Source of the DNA: Phycisphaerales bacterium
GTDB taxonomy: Bacteria > Planctomycetota > Phycisphaerae > Phycisphaerales > UBA1924
Assembly (NCBI GenBank): GCA_019744815.1
Contig: JAIEUA010000012.1
Coordinates: 62,001-126,000, forward strand
Length of the DNA: 64,000 nucleotides
Reading direction: 5' to 3'
The number at the start of each line of letters is the position of its first letter. Position 1 is the stretch's first letter. The notes below the pieces were generated by a model that had not been told where the DNA came from, made no database searches, and saw only the letters and a program-made list of their open reading frames with translations. The translations under genes and the position numbers were made by a program. This document shows, in pieces, positions 44,966 to 53,666 of this stretch.

Positions 44966-46018
44966 CTACAACCCGACCTTGATCCCTTCCTGCTTGAACT
45001 TCTTCAGCACCAGCTCCAACTCCGCCAGCGCCTTGTCCAGTCGCTCTGCTGCGCCGTTGAGTGAGCGGTACAGGTCCGGGTTGTTGACGAGCTGACCGGC
45101 GGTGCCTTCGCCGCGGTTGATCTTGGCCGCGATCTCGCCCGCGTCGGCCAGTGCGGTGTCGAGCCGGGTCAGCGTGGTCTTCGCGTCCTTGGCCAGGGTC
45201 TCCACCGCCGCCGCGGCACGTTCCGCCTTGCTGTCGATGCCCTTGGCCGCGTCGTCGATCGACTTCGCCGCCGCCTTGGCCTCATCCAGCAGCGAGCCGA
45301 GCTTGTTGGTGGAGTCCTTGATGCTGGCCAGGAGGTGCTCGTCGGTCAGCCACTTCTGCATGGCCGCGAGCGTGGTGTCGGCCCTCGCGACCAGATCGGC
45401 GATGGTCACGGGCTCCTTACCGCCGCCGGACGGGTTCGACATCGAGGAGTCCGAGGTCGACTTCGGGCTGCCGAGCAAGCCCTGGAGGCTCTCGCCCAGC
45501 TTCGTGTAGGTGTCCGCGAACTTCTCGAACTTCGTGGCGGTCGCGGAGAGCTGCTCGATGGGCTTCTTGAGGTCCCCCAGCAGCGTGTGCGGCACCACCC
45601 GGATCGGCGCGGTGCTCGTGCCGCGGGCGTACTCCTCTTCACCGACGTAACGGGTCTTGTCGGCGCCCTCGGCAAAGCCCAACGCGAGCGCCGAGTCGCC
45701 GATGAATCTCGTCTCGACCGACACCGCTAAATCCCGCGGGATCTTGACCCCGCGGTCGACCGTCAGCGTGGCGATCATTCCCTCGGTCGGCGGATCGGCA
45801 ACCTCGAGTTTCGAGATCGTCCCCACCCGCACGCCGTTGAACAGCACCGGGCTCGACCCGCTGATGCCCGACGCGTCGGGCATCGCGATCTTCACCGGGT
45901 AGACCCGCTCCAGACCCTTGCGTACTTCGCCGAAGAGCATGAGCATGAACACCAGCCCGGCGACGCCGAGGATGGCGGTGAGCCCAACCAGAAAATCACG
46001 AGCAACGGCACGGTTCAT
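44966..46018 (-). CDS. mlaD: MlaD-like substrate-binding protein of a lipid transport system
   Basis: A 350-residue protein with an N-terminal membrane anchor (FLVGLTAILGVAGLVFMLML) and an MCE domain (GISGSSPVLFNGVRVGTISK, a family hallmark), followed by a long helical region with coiled-coil character (DEAKAAAKSIDDAAKGIDSK). It would hold phospholipid in the periplasm for transport between the membranes. The gene follows mlaF on the minus strand, but no mlaE permease lies beside them. ATG 46018 is preferred because AGGA is suitably placed; ATG 46039 is also possible. Confidence 0.9.
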   Translation of the reverse strand: MNRAVARDFLVGLTAILGVAGLVFMLMLFGEVRKGLERVYPVKIAMPDASGISGSSPVLFNGVRVGTISKLEVADPPTEGMIATLTVDRGVKIPRDLAVSVETRFIGDSALALGFAEGADKTRYVGEEEYARGTSTAPIRVVPHTLLGDLKKPIEQLSATATKFEKFADTYTKLGESLQGLLGSPKSTSDSSMSNPSGGGKEPVTIADLVARADTTLAAMQKWLTDEHLLASIKDSTNKLGSLLDEAKAAAKSIDDAAKGIDSKAERAAAAVETLAKDAKTTLTRLDTALADAGEIAAKINRGEGTAGQLVNNPDLYRSLNGAAERLDKALAELELVLKKFKQEGIKVGL

Positions 46019-46091
46019 CTTCGGTCCTGTGAGCGTCATGCTCGGAGGCGTGTTCTAGCCCGCGACTGTATGAGAGTTCAGCGGCGTGGGT

Positions 46092-46952
46092 TCACTTGCG
46101 CGGACGCGGGCTCTCGTCTTCGTCCTCGTGGTCGTAGCGACCGATCAGGAACTGACGCACGCGGGCGTCGGGATGGTTCTCGAGCTCCTCGTATGTGCCG
46201 TCCGCCGCGAGCTTTCCGTTGAGGAGCAGCACACACCGGTCGGCCACTTTGCGGGCGGAAACCAAATCGTGCGTCACCACGATCCCGGTGACTCCCATGG
46301 TGTTCTTCAGCTTCAGGATCAGGTCGTTGATGCCGTCGGATCGGATCGGATCAAGCCCCGTCGTCGGCTCGTCGTACAGCACCACCCGCGGCTGGAGCAC
46401 CACCGCCCGCGCCAACGCCACCCGCTTGCGCTGCCCGCCCGAGAGCTGCGCCGGCAGCTTCTGCTCGATCCCAGGCAGGTCCACGGTCGCGAGCGCCTCG
46501 CGCACCCGCTCGTGCCGCTCCTCGCGGGTCAGCTTGGTGTGCTCACGGAGCGGGAACTCGATGTTCTCGTACACGGTCATGGAGTCGAAGAGCGCGCTCA
46601 TCTGGAACACCAGCCCGATCTGCAGCCGCGTCTCGGTCAGCTCGCGCTCCTTCAGGGTGTCGATCCGCTTGCCATCGAAGTGCACCTCGCCCTTGTCCGG
46701 GCGCAGGAGCCCCACGATGTGCTTGAGCATCACGCTCTTGCCCGATCCCGACGGACCCAGCACCACCGTGGTCTTCCCAGATTCGATCGACAGGTTCAAC
46801 CCGGCCAGCACGTGCTGCGACCCGAACGATTTGTAGAGGTTGCGGAGCTCGATGATCGGGGCCCCCTCCGGGTGCGAGCGCGTTGCCGCCATCCGATCGG
46901 CCCGGTTGGCCTCGTGATAGCTCGTGTCGGATGTCGGGGTGGGCGTGGACAT
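46092..46952 (-). CDS. mlaF: MlaF-like ABC transporter ATPase
   Basis: ATP-binding subunit for lipid transport. Walker A is GPSGSGKS, the Q-loop is in LVFQMSALFDSMTVYENI, the signature is LSGGQRKRVALARA and Walker B with the D-loop is VVLYDEPTTGLDPI. The LFDSMTVYENIEFPL block is typical of the MlaF/Ttg2A subfamily. A ~30-residue N-terminal tail (TPTPTSDTSYHEANR) precedes the domain. It is upstream of mlaD and divergent from the NUDIX gene. Confidence 0.92.
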   Translation of the reverse strand: MSTPTPTSDTSYHEANRADRMAATRSHPEGAPIIELRNLYKSFGSQHVLAGLNLSIESGKTTVVLGPSGSGKSVMLKHIVGLLRPDKGEVHFDGKRIDTLKERELTETRLQIGLVFQMSALFDSMTVYENIEFPLREHTKLTREERHERVREALATVDLPGIEQKLPAQLSGGQRKRVALARAVVLQPRVVLYDEPTTGLDPIRSDGINDLILKLKNTMGVTGIVVTHDLVSARKVADRCVLLLNGKLAADGTYEELENHPDARVRQFLIGRYDHEDEDESPRPRK

Positions 46953-46979
46953 GGAACTGCTCGCGTACGCTCCGCTTCG

Positions 46980-47534
46980 ATGAGCCACGCGAGCGAGGGT
47001 ATCCGCGAACTTTCCAGAACAACCGTCCGCAAGGGCCGCAAGTTCGACTTTGAGGTCGTCCGTGTCCGCATGCCGGGCGGCCAGGAGCTCGACCGCGAGA
47101 TCGTCCGCCACGGCGGATCGGCAGTGATTCTGCCCATCCTCGACATCGACGGCCGCAGGCAGATCGTCTTCGTCGAGAATCACCGCTTCTCGATTGGGAG
47201 AACGCTCCTCGAGATTCCGGCGGGAACGCTCGAGCCCGGAGAAGACCCGGCCGTGTGTGCAGCCCGTGAGCTCATCGAGGAGACCGGCTACCGCGCGGCC
47301 CGCGTCGAGCCGCTCGCCGAGTTCTACCCAACCCCCGGCATGACCGACGAACGCATGCGCCTCTACCTTGCCACCGGCCTCACTCATGTGGGCCAGGACC
47401 TCGAAGACGACGAGTCGATCACGGTGCGCCTCATCGACGCCGCCGAAGCCCTGCGCATGGCCACCGACCGCACGCTCGACGATGGCAAGTCGATCCTCGC
47501 CATCACCCTGGCCCACGCACGCGGATTGCTCTGA
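46980..47534 (+). CDS. NUDIX hydrolase, ADP-ribose pyrophosphatase type
   Basis: A 184-residue protein whose NUDIX box reads GEDPAVCAARELIEETGYRA, with upstream ENHRFSIGRTLLEIPAGTLE and downstream FYPTPGMTDERMRLYLA, as in the ADP-ribose pyrophosphatase subfamily. These enzymes clear ADP-ribose and related sugar nucleotides. ATG 46980 begins 27 bases from the divergent mlaF start. Confidence 0.9.
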   Translation: MSHASEGIRELSRTTVRKGRKFDFEVVRVRMPGGQELDREIVRHGGSAVILPILDIDGRRQIVFVENHRFSIGRTLLEIPAGTLEPGEDPAVCAARELIEETGYRAARVEPLAEFYPTPGMTDERMRLYLATGLTHVGQDLEDDESITVRLIDAAEALRMATDRTLDDGKSILAITLAHARGLL

Positions 47535-47567
47535 CGCTCCTTATCCCGCGACCTCGCCCGCAGAGAG

Positions 47568-47587
47568 CCTCTCGTGCAAGCGAGAGG
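47568..47587. repeat. CCTCTCG hairpin, intergenic
   Basis: CCTCTCG (47568-47574) pairs with CGAGAGG (47581-47587). It matches the hairpin at 16704-16723 in both arms and is also at the end of convergent genes. Confidence 0.65.
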
Positions 47588-47618
47588 TCGCCGCGACGTA
47601 CTTGGTCGCTGCCACTCC

Positions 47619-48416
47619 CTAGTCCTTCAACGAGAACGGCGTGAAATCCGTCTCCCGATCATAAAAGTCCTCGTTCTCCGCCTTCTTCAGCCAGCCCACC
47701 ACCAGATACGTCACCGGCGTGAACACCACCTCGATGCCGACCTTGAACAGCCAGTTGAAGATCGACACCTTGATCAGCGTGTTCGCGTCCCAGAGCCCCG
47801 CGAACGCGATCGGGTAGAACAGCAGGCTGTCCACGCCCTGTCCGCAGATCGTGCTGCCGATGGTCCGGGTCCACAGCATCCGCCCGCCCGTCCACACCTT
47901 CATCTTCGCCAGCACATAGCTGTTCACAAAGTCCCCGACCCAGAACGCCAGGATGCTCGCGGCGACGATGCGCCAGGTGTTGCCGAAAACGGTCTCGAGC
48001 GCCGGCTGAATCAGCTTGTTGTACGGCTCATCCGGGTTCAGCGGCAGGCGGATCACTACCGCCGACATCACCGTCGCAAAGATCATCGCCGCGAAGCCAG
48101 CCCAGATCACCTTCCGAGCCCGCGCGTAGCCGTAGACCTCCGTCAGCACGTCGCCGAAGATGTACGAGATCGGGAAGAAGATGTTGCCCGCGCCGAACAC
48201 GAGCAGCGCCGACCAGACCAGGCCCTGGTCCGTCCATCCAGGCACCACCTTCGCTCCAATGTCCACCGCGCACGATTTCCCCGGCCCGATCAGATTCGAG
48301 CACAAGAGCACCGTCACAAAGCCGGCCAGGCACAGGTCGTAGTACCGGTAGTGCCGTCCCGGCTTGGAGTGGGGCAAGTCGTGCCCGGTCGTGCCGTCGT
48401 TCGCTCCTGCGCTCAT
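47619..48416 (-). CDS. yhhQ: Queuosine precursor transporter
   Basis: A 265-residue polytopic protein of the YhhQ/DUF165 (ECF-S-like) family that imports queuosine precursors such as preQ0/preQ1 for tRNA modification. Hallmarks: VLLCSNLIGPGKSC, FPISYIFGDVLTEVYGYARA, WVGDFVNSYVLAKMKVWTG and the C-terminal SLLFYPIAFAGLW. Six membrane helices are apparent. MSAGANDGTTGHDLPHS at 48416 is the start. No tgt or que genes are beside it. Confidence 0.92.
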   Translation of the reverse strand: MSAGANDGTTGHDLPHSKPGRHYRYYDLCLAGFVTVLLCSNLIGPGKSCAVDIGAKVVPGWTDQGLVWSALLVFGAGNIFFPISYIFGDVLTEVYGYARARKVIWAGFAAMIFATVMSAVVIRLPLNPDEPYNKLIQPALETVFGNTWRIVAASILAFWVGDFVNSYVLAKMKVWTGGRMLWTRTIGSTICGQGVDSLLFYPIAFAGLWDANTLIKVSIFNWLFKVGIEVVFTPVTYLVVGWLKKAENEDFYDRETDFTPFSLKD

Positions 48417-48515
48417 GCGGTCCTTTCGCGCCCCACTCGATCACGCCAATCCCAACACGATTCGAACAGGCCAGCATAGCCGGATTCATCGCAACTATGA
48501 GCCACCGCCTGGACG

Positions 48516-48580
48516 AGCCCCGAGCGTGAGCGAGTGGGTATTTCATGTGCATGAAACCCGCTCGCTCACGCTCGGGGCTT
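48516..48580. repeat. Long near-perfect palindrome before mutL
   Basis: Arms AGCCCCGAGCGTGAGCGAG (from 48516) and CTCGCTCACGCTCGGGGCT enclose an inner palindrome with TTTCATG and CATGAAA. This gives a stable 65-base hairpin between the divergent yhhQ and mutL starts, about 50 bases before the GTG of mutL. Confidence 0.85.
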
Positions 48581-48630
48581 GTTCTGAAGCCAGGCCCCCA
48601 ACCGGCCCGCTCGCCCCGTACCATCGCTCC

Positions 48631-50577
48631 GTGACTCCCGCGGACACATCCTCCGCTCCCGCGACCCGCCCGATCCGGGTGCTCTCCAACCTCGTGGCCA
48701 GTCAGATCGCCGCGGGCGAGGTTGTCGAACGCCCCGCCAGCGTCGTCAAGGAGCTCGTCGAGAACTCCATCGACGCCGGCGCGACCCGCGTTCAAGTCGA
48801 CCTCGAGCAAGGCGGCGTCGAGCTCGTCCGCGTCACCGACAACGGCGGCGGCATCGCCAAGGACGACCTGCCCCTCGCCATCGCGCCCCACGCCACGAGC
48901 AAGGTCTCGAGCCTTACCGACCTCGATCACATCGCCACCCTCGGCTTCCGCGGCGAGGCCCTCGCCTCCATCGCCTCCGTCTCCCGCCTCGCCATCCGCT
49001 CTCGCACGCCCGCCTCCCACGAAGCCTTCGAGCTTGCCAGCGAGGGCGACCAGATCCAACCCATCCGCCCGACGTCCGGCCCCGTCGGCACCAGCGTCAC
49101 CGTCCGCAATCTCTTCTTCAACACGCCGGCACGCCGCAAGTTCCTCCGCACTATCTCCACCGAGCAGGGCCGCTGCCACGACACGCTGCTTGCGATCGCG
49201 ATGGCCCACCCGCTCATCGGCGTCCGCCTCGTCACCGACGCCAAGGTGGTCTTCGATCTCCCGCCGGACCAGACGCCGCAGGAGCGCATCCTCGATCTGC
49301 TCGGCAAGGAACTCGAGCCCGAACTCCTCGTCGTCCAATCCGACCAGCACGACGTTCGCGGGGTCTCGCTCTTCGGCCTCGTCGGCACGCCCTCCATCGC
49401 CCGCGCCACCAACAAGAGCCAGCACGTCTTCGTCAACGGTCGCCCCGTCCGCGATCGCACCGTGCAGCACGCGCTCCTCCAGGCCTACCGCGGCCTGATC
49501 GAACCCTCGCGTTATCCCACCGTCGTGCTCATGCTCGAGATGTCGCCCGAGGCCGTCGACGTCAACGTCCACCCCACCAAGGCCGAGGTCCGCTTCCGCG
49601 ATTCCTCCCTCGTCCACTCCGTCGTCTACCACGCCGTGTCGCGTGCGCTCCGGGCCGCCGATCTCACCCCGACCTACTTCTCCCTCGGCGGCAGCGCGCC
49701 GACGCACCCAACCGCCGTCTTGCCCGCGACACCCGAGTCGTCCGTCATCGAGCCCCGCACGCCGCCCTCGCCCCAGCAGATGGAAGCTTTTGTGGGCTTC
49801 CTGCAACGCTTCGATCCCAGCACCCCGCAGCCGATGCTCTCAACCACGGGGGGCGCAGCGCTCTCACCCGTTGAAGGCCCGACACCCACAGGCGTGCCCG
49901 TGGGTTCCTCGGAAATCGCGACGCCTAGTACGCCCGCGGGCTCCGCGCTCCCCGAAGTTCGTCGCGCCGATCGGATATTGCAGGTTCACAACTCGTACGT
50001 TGTCACACAAGACGCTCAGGGCGTCGTCATCGTCGATCAGCACGCGCTGCACGAGCGCGTCATGTTCGAGGCCCTGCTCGCCCGTGTGGGCAAGGGCAAT
50101 CTCGAGAGTCAGCAACTGCTCTCGCCTGAGATCGTCGAGGCCACGGCGGACCAGCTCGGTCGCCTCGAAGAGATGAAGCCGCTGCTCACCCGCGTCGGCA
50201 TCGAAGCCGAGCCCGCCGGCCCGCGCTCGATCGCGATCCGCGCGTTCCCGTCGTTCCTCTTCTCGCGCAACGTCGAGCCCGGCCCCTTCCTCGCCGACCT
50301 GCTCTCGCTGACCGACGACAACGAAGAAGCCTCGCGCGACACGCGGCTCAAGGCTGGCGACACCGGCCCGCGCGACGAGCGTCTACTCCGCGACGTGCTC
50401 GACATGATGGCCTGCAAGGCCGCCATAAAGGCTGGGGACGCGATGTCGGATCTCGAGCTCAACGAGCTCATGCGTCTGCGCGAGGCCGTGGAGCGATCCA
50501 GCAATTGCCCGCACGGCCGCCCGACCACCGTGCGCCTCACCATTCGCGAACTCGACAAGCTCTTCGGCCGCGGCTGA
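48631..50577 (+). CDS. mutL: DNA mismatch repair protein MutL
   Basis: Couples mismatch recognition to strand incision. The 648-residue protein has the GHKL ATPase motifs LVENSIDAGATRVQVD, VTDNGGGI and LATLGFRGEALASIASV (as IATLGFRGEALASI), a Pro/Ser/Thr-rich linker, and a C-terminal domain with DQHALHERVMFE, which matches the metal-dependent nicking-endonuclease motif DQHA-x2-E-x4-E, plus CPHGRP near the end. It is therefore likely an endonuclease-type MutL, as in bacteria without MutH. The linker carries a palindrome-derived segment (49885-49904). A GTG at 48631 begins just before the ATPase domain; the frame upstream is non-conserved. Confidence 0.95.
   Translation: MTPADTSSAPATRPIRVLSNLVASQIAAGEVVERPASVVKELVENSIDAGATRVQVDLEQGGVELVRVTDNGGGIAKDDLPLAIAPHATSKVSSLTDLDHIATLGFRGEALASIASVSRLAIRSRTPASHEAFELASEGDQIQPIRPTSGPVGTSVTVRNLFFNTPARRKFLRTISTEQGRCHDTLLAIAMAHPLIGVRLVTDAKVVFDLPPDQTPQERILDLLGKELEPELLVVQSDQHDVRGVSLFGLVGTPSIARATNKSQHVFVNGRPVRDRTVQHALLQAYRGLIEPSRYPTVVLMLEMSPEAVDVNVHPTKAEVRFRDSSLVHSVVYHAVSRALRAADLTPTYFSLGGSAPTHPTAVLPATPESSVIEPRTPPSPQQMEAFVGFLQRFDPSTPQPMLSTTGGAALSPVEGPTPTGVPVGSSEIATPSTPAGSALPEVRRADRILQVHNSYVVTQDAQGVVIVDQHALHERVMFEALLARVGKGNLESQQLLSPEIVEATADQLGRLEEMKPLLTRVGIEAEPAGPRSIAIRAFPSFLFSRNVEPGPFLADLLSLTDDNEEASRDTRLKAGDTGPRDERLLRDVLDMMACKAAIKAGDAMSDLELNELMRLREAVERSSNCPHGRPTTVRLTIRELDKLFGRG
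49885..49904. repeat. Palindrome inside the mutL linker
   Basis: CCCACAGGC and GCCCGTGGG are almost complementary around a GT centre (CCCAC with GTGGG, then AGGC with GCCC). It is translated as TGVPVG in the disordered linker, where insertions are tolerated. A similar palindromic element may have been inserted here. Confidence 0.55.
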
Positions 50578-50632
50578 GCACTACAGCCAGTCAGCGGTGG
50601 GGCGGCTTCCCGTTCGGCGACCCGCGGCTGCG

Positions 50633-51958
50633 TCACGCGCTTCCATCGAGCCGCACCTCGCGCAACAGTCGCGTCGTCGTGTCGTCCACGACGTGGAACC
50701 AGAGCATCGCCAACGCCGCCCGAGCCGCCCAGTCGCGCACGGCTGAGCGGTCGCTACTCATCGCGAACCGCCGGATCTTGGTTGCAAAGCCGTCGCCCGC
50801 CAGCCCGATGAAGACCGTCCCCACCGGCTTGCCCGGAACCGCACCTCCCGGGCCTGCAATCCCCGTGATCGAGAGAGCGAACGAGCTACCCGAGACACGC
50901 CGCGCGCCCTCCGCCATGGCCGCGGCGACCTCGGCGCTCACCGCCCCGGGTGCTGCCGCAGCACCGCTCTCCGAGAACAACGCCGCCGGCACGCCAAGGT
51001 CCCGCCGCTTCGCCTCGTTCGAGTACGTCAGCCATCCGCCCACAAACACATCCGACGATCCCGCTACGTCCGTGATCAGAGAGCCCAGAAGCCCGCCGGT
51101 GCAGCTTTCGGCGACGCTCAGGGTCTGCTTGCGTTCCCGCAGCCGAGCGAGACACGCCGCTGCCAGCGTCTGATCCCCGTCCGCGAACACTGCACTGCCC
51201 AAGAGGTCCCGCACCGCCCGCTCATCGGCGTCGAGCGCCGCGGCCGCACCCGCGCTCGCGCCTTCGTACCGCATCCGCACCGACACGATCGACTGCGATG
51301 CGGTGGTGCCGATGCTCGGGTTCCGCGTCCGCGCCATCATGTCGCCCGCTCTCGTGAGACGGGCCGCGATCTCCGATTCGCCCAGTCCGATCGTGTGCAG
51401 GCTTCGCGTCACGACGGTTCGTCCGGGTTCCAGCCGCAGCCGCGGGCGCACGTGCGACTCGAACATCGGCATCATCTCCCGCGGCGGCCCGGGAAGACAG
51501 AACACCTCGCACCCGCTCGGTAATCGCGCGAACAACCCGGGGGCCGTCCCATGCGGGTTCGCGATCATCTCCGCCGCCCGCGGCCGCTGTGCCTGCACGC
51601 GATTCAACTCGCCCATCACCCGCCCACGCGATTCGAAGTACGCACGGATTGCAGCCAGCGAAGCCTCATCTTCCACCATCTCGCCGCCGAGCACGTCGAG
51701 CAGAGCGAACCGAGTGAGATCATCGGCTGTCGGACCCAGGCCGCCCGAGCAGATAATCAGGTTGACACGCTCGCTCAGACGCGTCAGCGTGGCGGCTATC
51801 GCCCCCCGATCGTCCGGCAGGCTCACATGCTCCACCGGCAAGACACCCGCGTCCATCAGCCGCCCGCTCAGCCAGCGGCTGTTGGTGTCCAGCGTCTGAC
51901 CGAGCACGATCTCATCACCCTGGGAAACAATCGCGGCGGTGCGGTGATACGTCGACAT
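50633..51958 (-). CDS. cinA: CinA-family nicotinamide mononucleotide deamidase / competence-damage protein
   Basis: A 441-residue two-domain protein. The N-terminal molybdopterin-binding-like domain has AAIVSQGDEIVLGQTLDTNS and ICSGGLGPTADDLTR; the C-terminal PncC domain has SVAESCTGGLLGSLITDVAG, SDVFVGGWLTYSNEAKRRDL and ALSITGIAGPGG. The C-terminal part deamidates NMN, and the N-terminal part hydrolyses ADP-ribose in characterised homologues. The start MSTYHRTAAIV at 51958 agrees with the family. It is convergent with mutL, with stops 55 bases apart. Confidence 0.94.
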   Translation of the reverse strand: MSTYHRTAAIVSQGDEIVLGQTLDTNSRWLSGRLMDAGVLPVEHVSLPDDRGAIAATLTRLSERVNLIICSGGLGPTADDLTRFALLDVLGGEMVEDEASLAAIRAYFESRGRVMGELNRVQAQRPRAAEMIANPHGTAPGLFARLPSGCEVFCLPGPPREMMPMFESHVRPRLRLEPGRTVVTRSLHTIGLGESEIAARLTRAGDMMARTRNPSIGTTASQSIVSVRMRYEGASAGAAAALDADERAVRDLLGSAVFADGDQTLAAACLARLRERKQTLSVAESCTGGLLGSLITDVAGSSDVFVGGWLTYSNEAKRRDLGVPAALFSESGAAAAPGAVSAEVAAAMAEGARRVSGSSFALSITGIAGPGGAVPGKPVGTVFIGLAGDGFATKIRRFAMSSDRSAVRDWAARAALAMLWFHVVDDTTTRLLREVRLDGSA

Positions 51959-52005
51959 CGTTAGGACTGTAGCGGCGGGGTCACCGAGCGACGACGAGGC
52001 GCAAC

Positions 52006-53565
52006 TCAGTCGCGGTGTGTGCGGAGCCCCGAATCGTCGTCTCCGACGCGGTGGATCGCAACCATGTTGACGCTTTTGGTCTTGCCCAGGGGACGCCCGC
52101 ACAGGATGACGATCGACTCGCCTTCCTTGCATAGGCCCCGGGAGATCAGGAATCGGTCCGCCCGAAGGTTCCAATCTCGGAGCGGGGTGATTCCGGATGG
52201 CGCCTTGTCGCACACGGCGATCACGCCTCGAAGGACCGCCATCCGACGGCAGGCCCGGAGCGATGAGGAGTAGGCCACGATCGGAATGTCAAAGTCGTTC
52301 TGCGAAAGGTATCGAGCCGTGCCGCCGGCTTCGGACCAGCAGAGCACGGCCTTGGCGCCGATATCGCGAGCGATCTGCCAGGCGCCGTGCGCCAGAGCGG
52401 CGGTCGAGTAACGGGTCTCGATCAACTTCACGGGCGCGTCATTGCGAACCGGCAGCTCGGCGATGCGTTCCTCCGCCGCTCCGGCGATGCGTCGCATGGT
52501 TTCGACCGCGACGACCGGCCATTTGCCGGTCGCCGATTCGGCGCTCAGCATGACCGCGTCGGTGCCATCGAAGATCGCGTTCGCCACATCGCTGGCCTCT
52601 GCCCGAGTGGGCATCGGGCTTTCGATCATGGACTCGAGCATCTGCGTCGCGACGATGACGGGCTTGCCCCATTGATGTGCGGCGGCGATCAGCTTCTTCT
52701 GAACCACGGGCACGCGGGCGATGTCCATCTCGACACCGAGATCGCCGCGGGCCACCATGATCCCGTCAGCGGCTTGGACGATGCTGTCGATGTTCGCGAC
52801 CGCCTGGGGCTTCTCGATCTTTGCGATGACCGGGATCGTCGCCGTTTCCTGATGGAGATCGGCAAAGCGATCGCGCGGACACAGCCCCTTGAGCCGCTCC
52901 TTTAGTTCAAGAACCTCGGTCGCCTCGCGCACGAAGCTGAGCGCGAGAAAATCCAGTTGGTTGTCCACGGCCCAGCCGACGCACTCCCAGTCGCGATCGG
53001 TGATGGCCGGGGCTGACATCACGCTCTGCGGCAGATTGATGCCCTTGCTGCTGGTGACCAGGCCGCCGACGATGACCTGACACTGCAGCTCGTCGCCGTT
53101 GCTGCCGCAGGCGAGCATGCGGATCGCGCCGTCGTTGATGAGGACCTTTTGCCCGGGCTCGACCTCCCGGATCATGGCCGGGTAGGTCGTGGGGAAGACC
53201 ACGACGCTGTCGTTACCCCGGGTTTCTACGCGAGCAACGTCCAGATCTCGGCGGAAAACCACGGTCTGGCCGGGAACGAGGGTGATGCCCGGCGGAGTGA
53301 CCTTGCCGACGCGGATTTTGGGTCCCTGCAGGTCGCCCAGGCACGCGATCGGGCGGTCCATTTCGGCCGACACCTGACGCACCGTGTCGAGACGCTTCTC
53401 ATGGGCGGCGAAATCGCCGTGGGAGAAGTTGAAGCGGAAGATGTTGACGCCGGCTTCGATGAGGCGGCGGACCAACTCGGGCGTGTCGCTCGCCGGACCG
53501 ATGGTGGCGACGATCTTGGTGAGCGTGCGAGGAAGCGGGGGTTCGGCGGCGCTCGGGGGCGTCAT
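52006..53565 (-). CDS. pyk: Pyruvate kinase
   Basis: Converts phosphoenolpyruvate and ADP to pyruvate and ATP. The motifs TKIVATIGPASDTPELVRRL, FRFNFSHGDFAAHEKRLD, the catalytic IPVIAKIEKPQAVANIDSIV with ADGIMVARGDLGVEM, and KPVIVATQMLESMIESPMPT are all there. The C-terminal regulatory domain continues to the end (519 residues). A nearby ATG (MTPPSAAEPPLP, 53565) is taken; the frame extends further upstream with a Pro-rich sequence. It lies upstream of cinA on the same strand with a short spacer. Confidence 0.95.
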   Translation of the reverse strand: MTPPSAAEPPLPRTLTKIVATIGPASDTPELVRRLIEAGVNIFRFNFSHGDFAAHEKRLDTVRQVSAEMDRPIACLGDLQGPKIRVGKVTPPGITLVPGQTVVFRRDLDVARVETRGNDSVVVFPTTYPAMIREVEPGQKVLINDGAIRMLACGSNGDELQCQVIVGGLVTSSKGINLPQSVMSAPAITDRDWECVGWAVDNQLDFLALSFVREATEVLELKERLKGLCPRDRFADLHQETATIPVIAKIEKPQAVANIDSIVQAADGIMVARGDLGVEMDIARVPVVQKKLIAAAHQWGKPVIVATQMLESMIESPMPTRAEASDVANAIFDGTDAVMLSAESATGKWPVVAVETMRRIAGAAEERIAELPVRNDAPVKLIETRYSTAALAHGAWQIARDIGAKAVLCWSEAGGTARYLSQNDFDIPIVAYSSSLRACRRMAVLRGVIAVCDKAPSGITPLRDWNLRADRFLISRGLCKEGESIVILCGRPLGKTKSVNMVAIHRVGDDDSGLRTHRD

Positions 53566-53666
53566 GGTGTGCTTATCGGCTGGAGGGGCGTGCGGCGTGC
53601 GAAAGGTCGCGGGAACCGGAGGCGAAGCAGGCACGGGCGCTCGCGGCACGCAGGCGATCGGATTTC

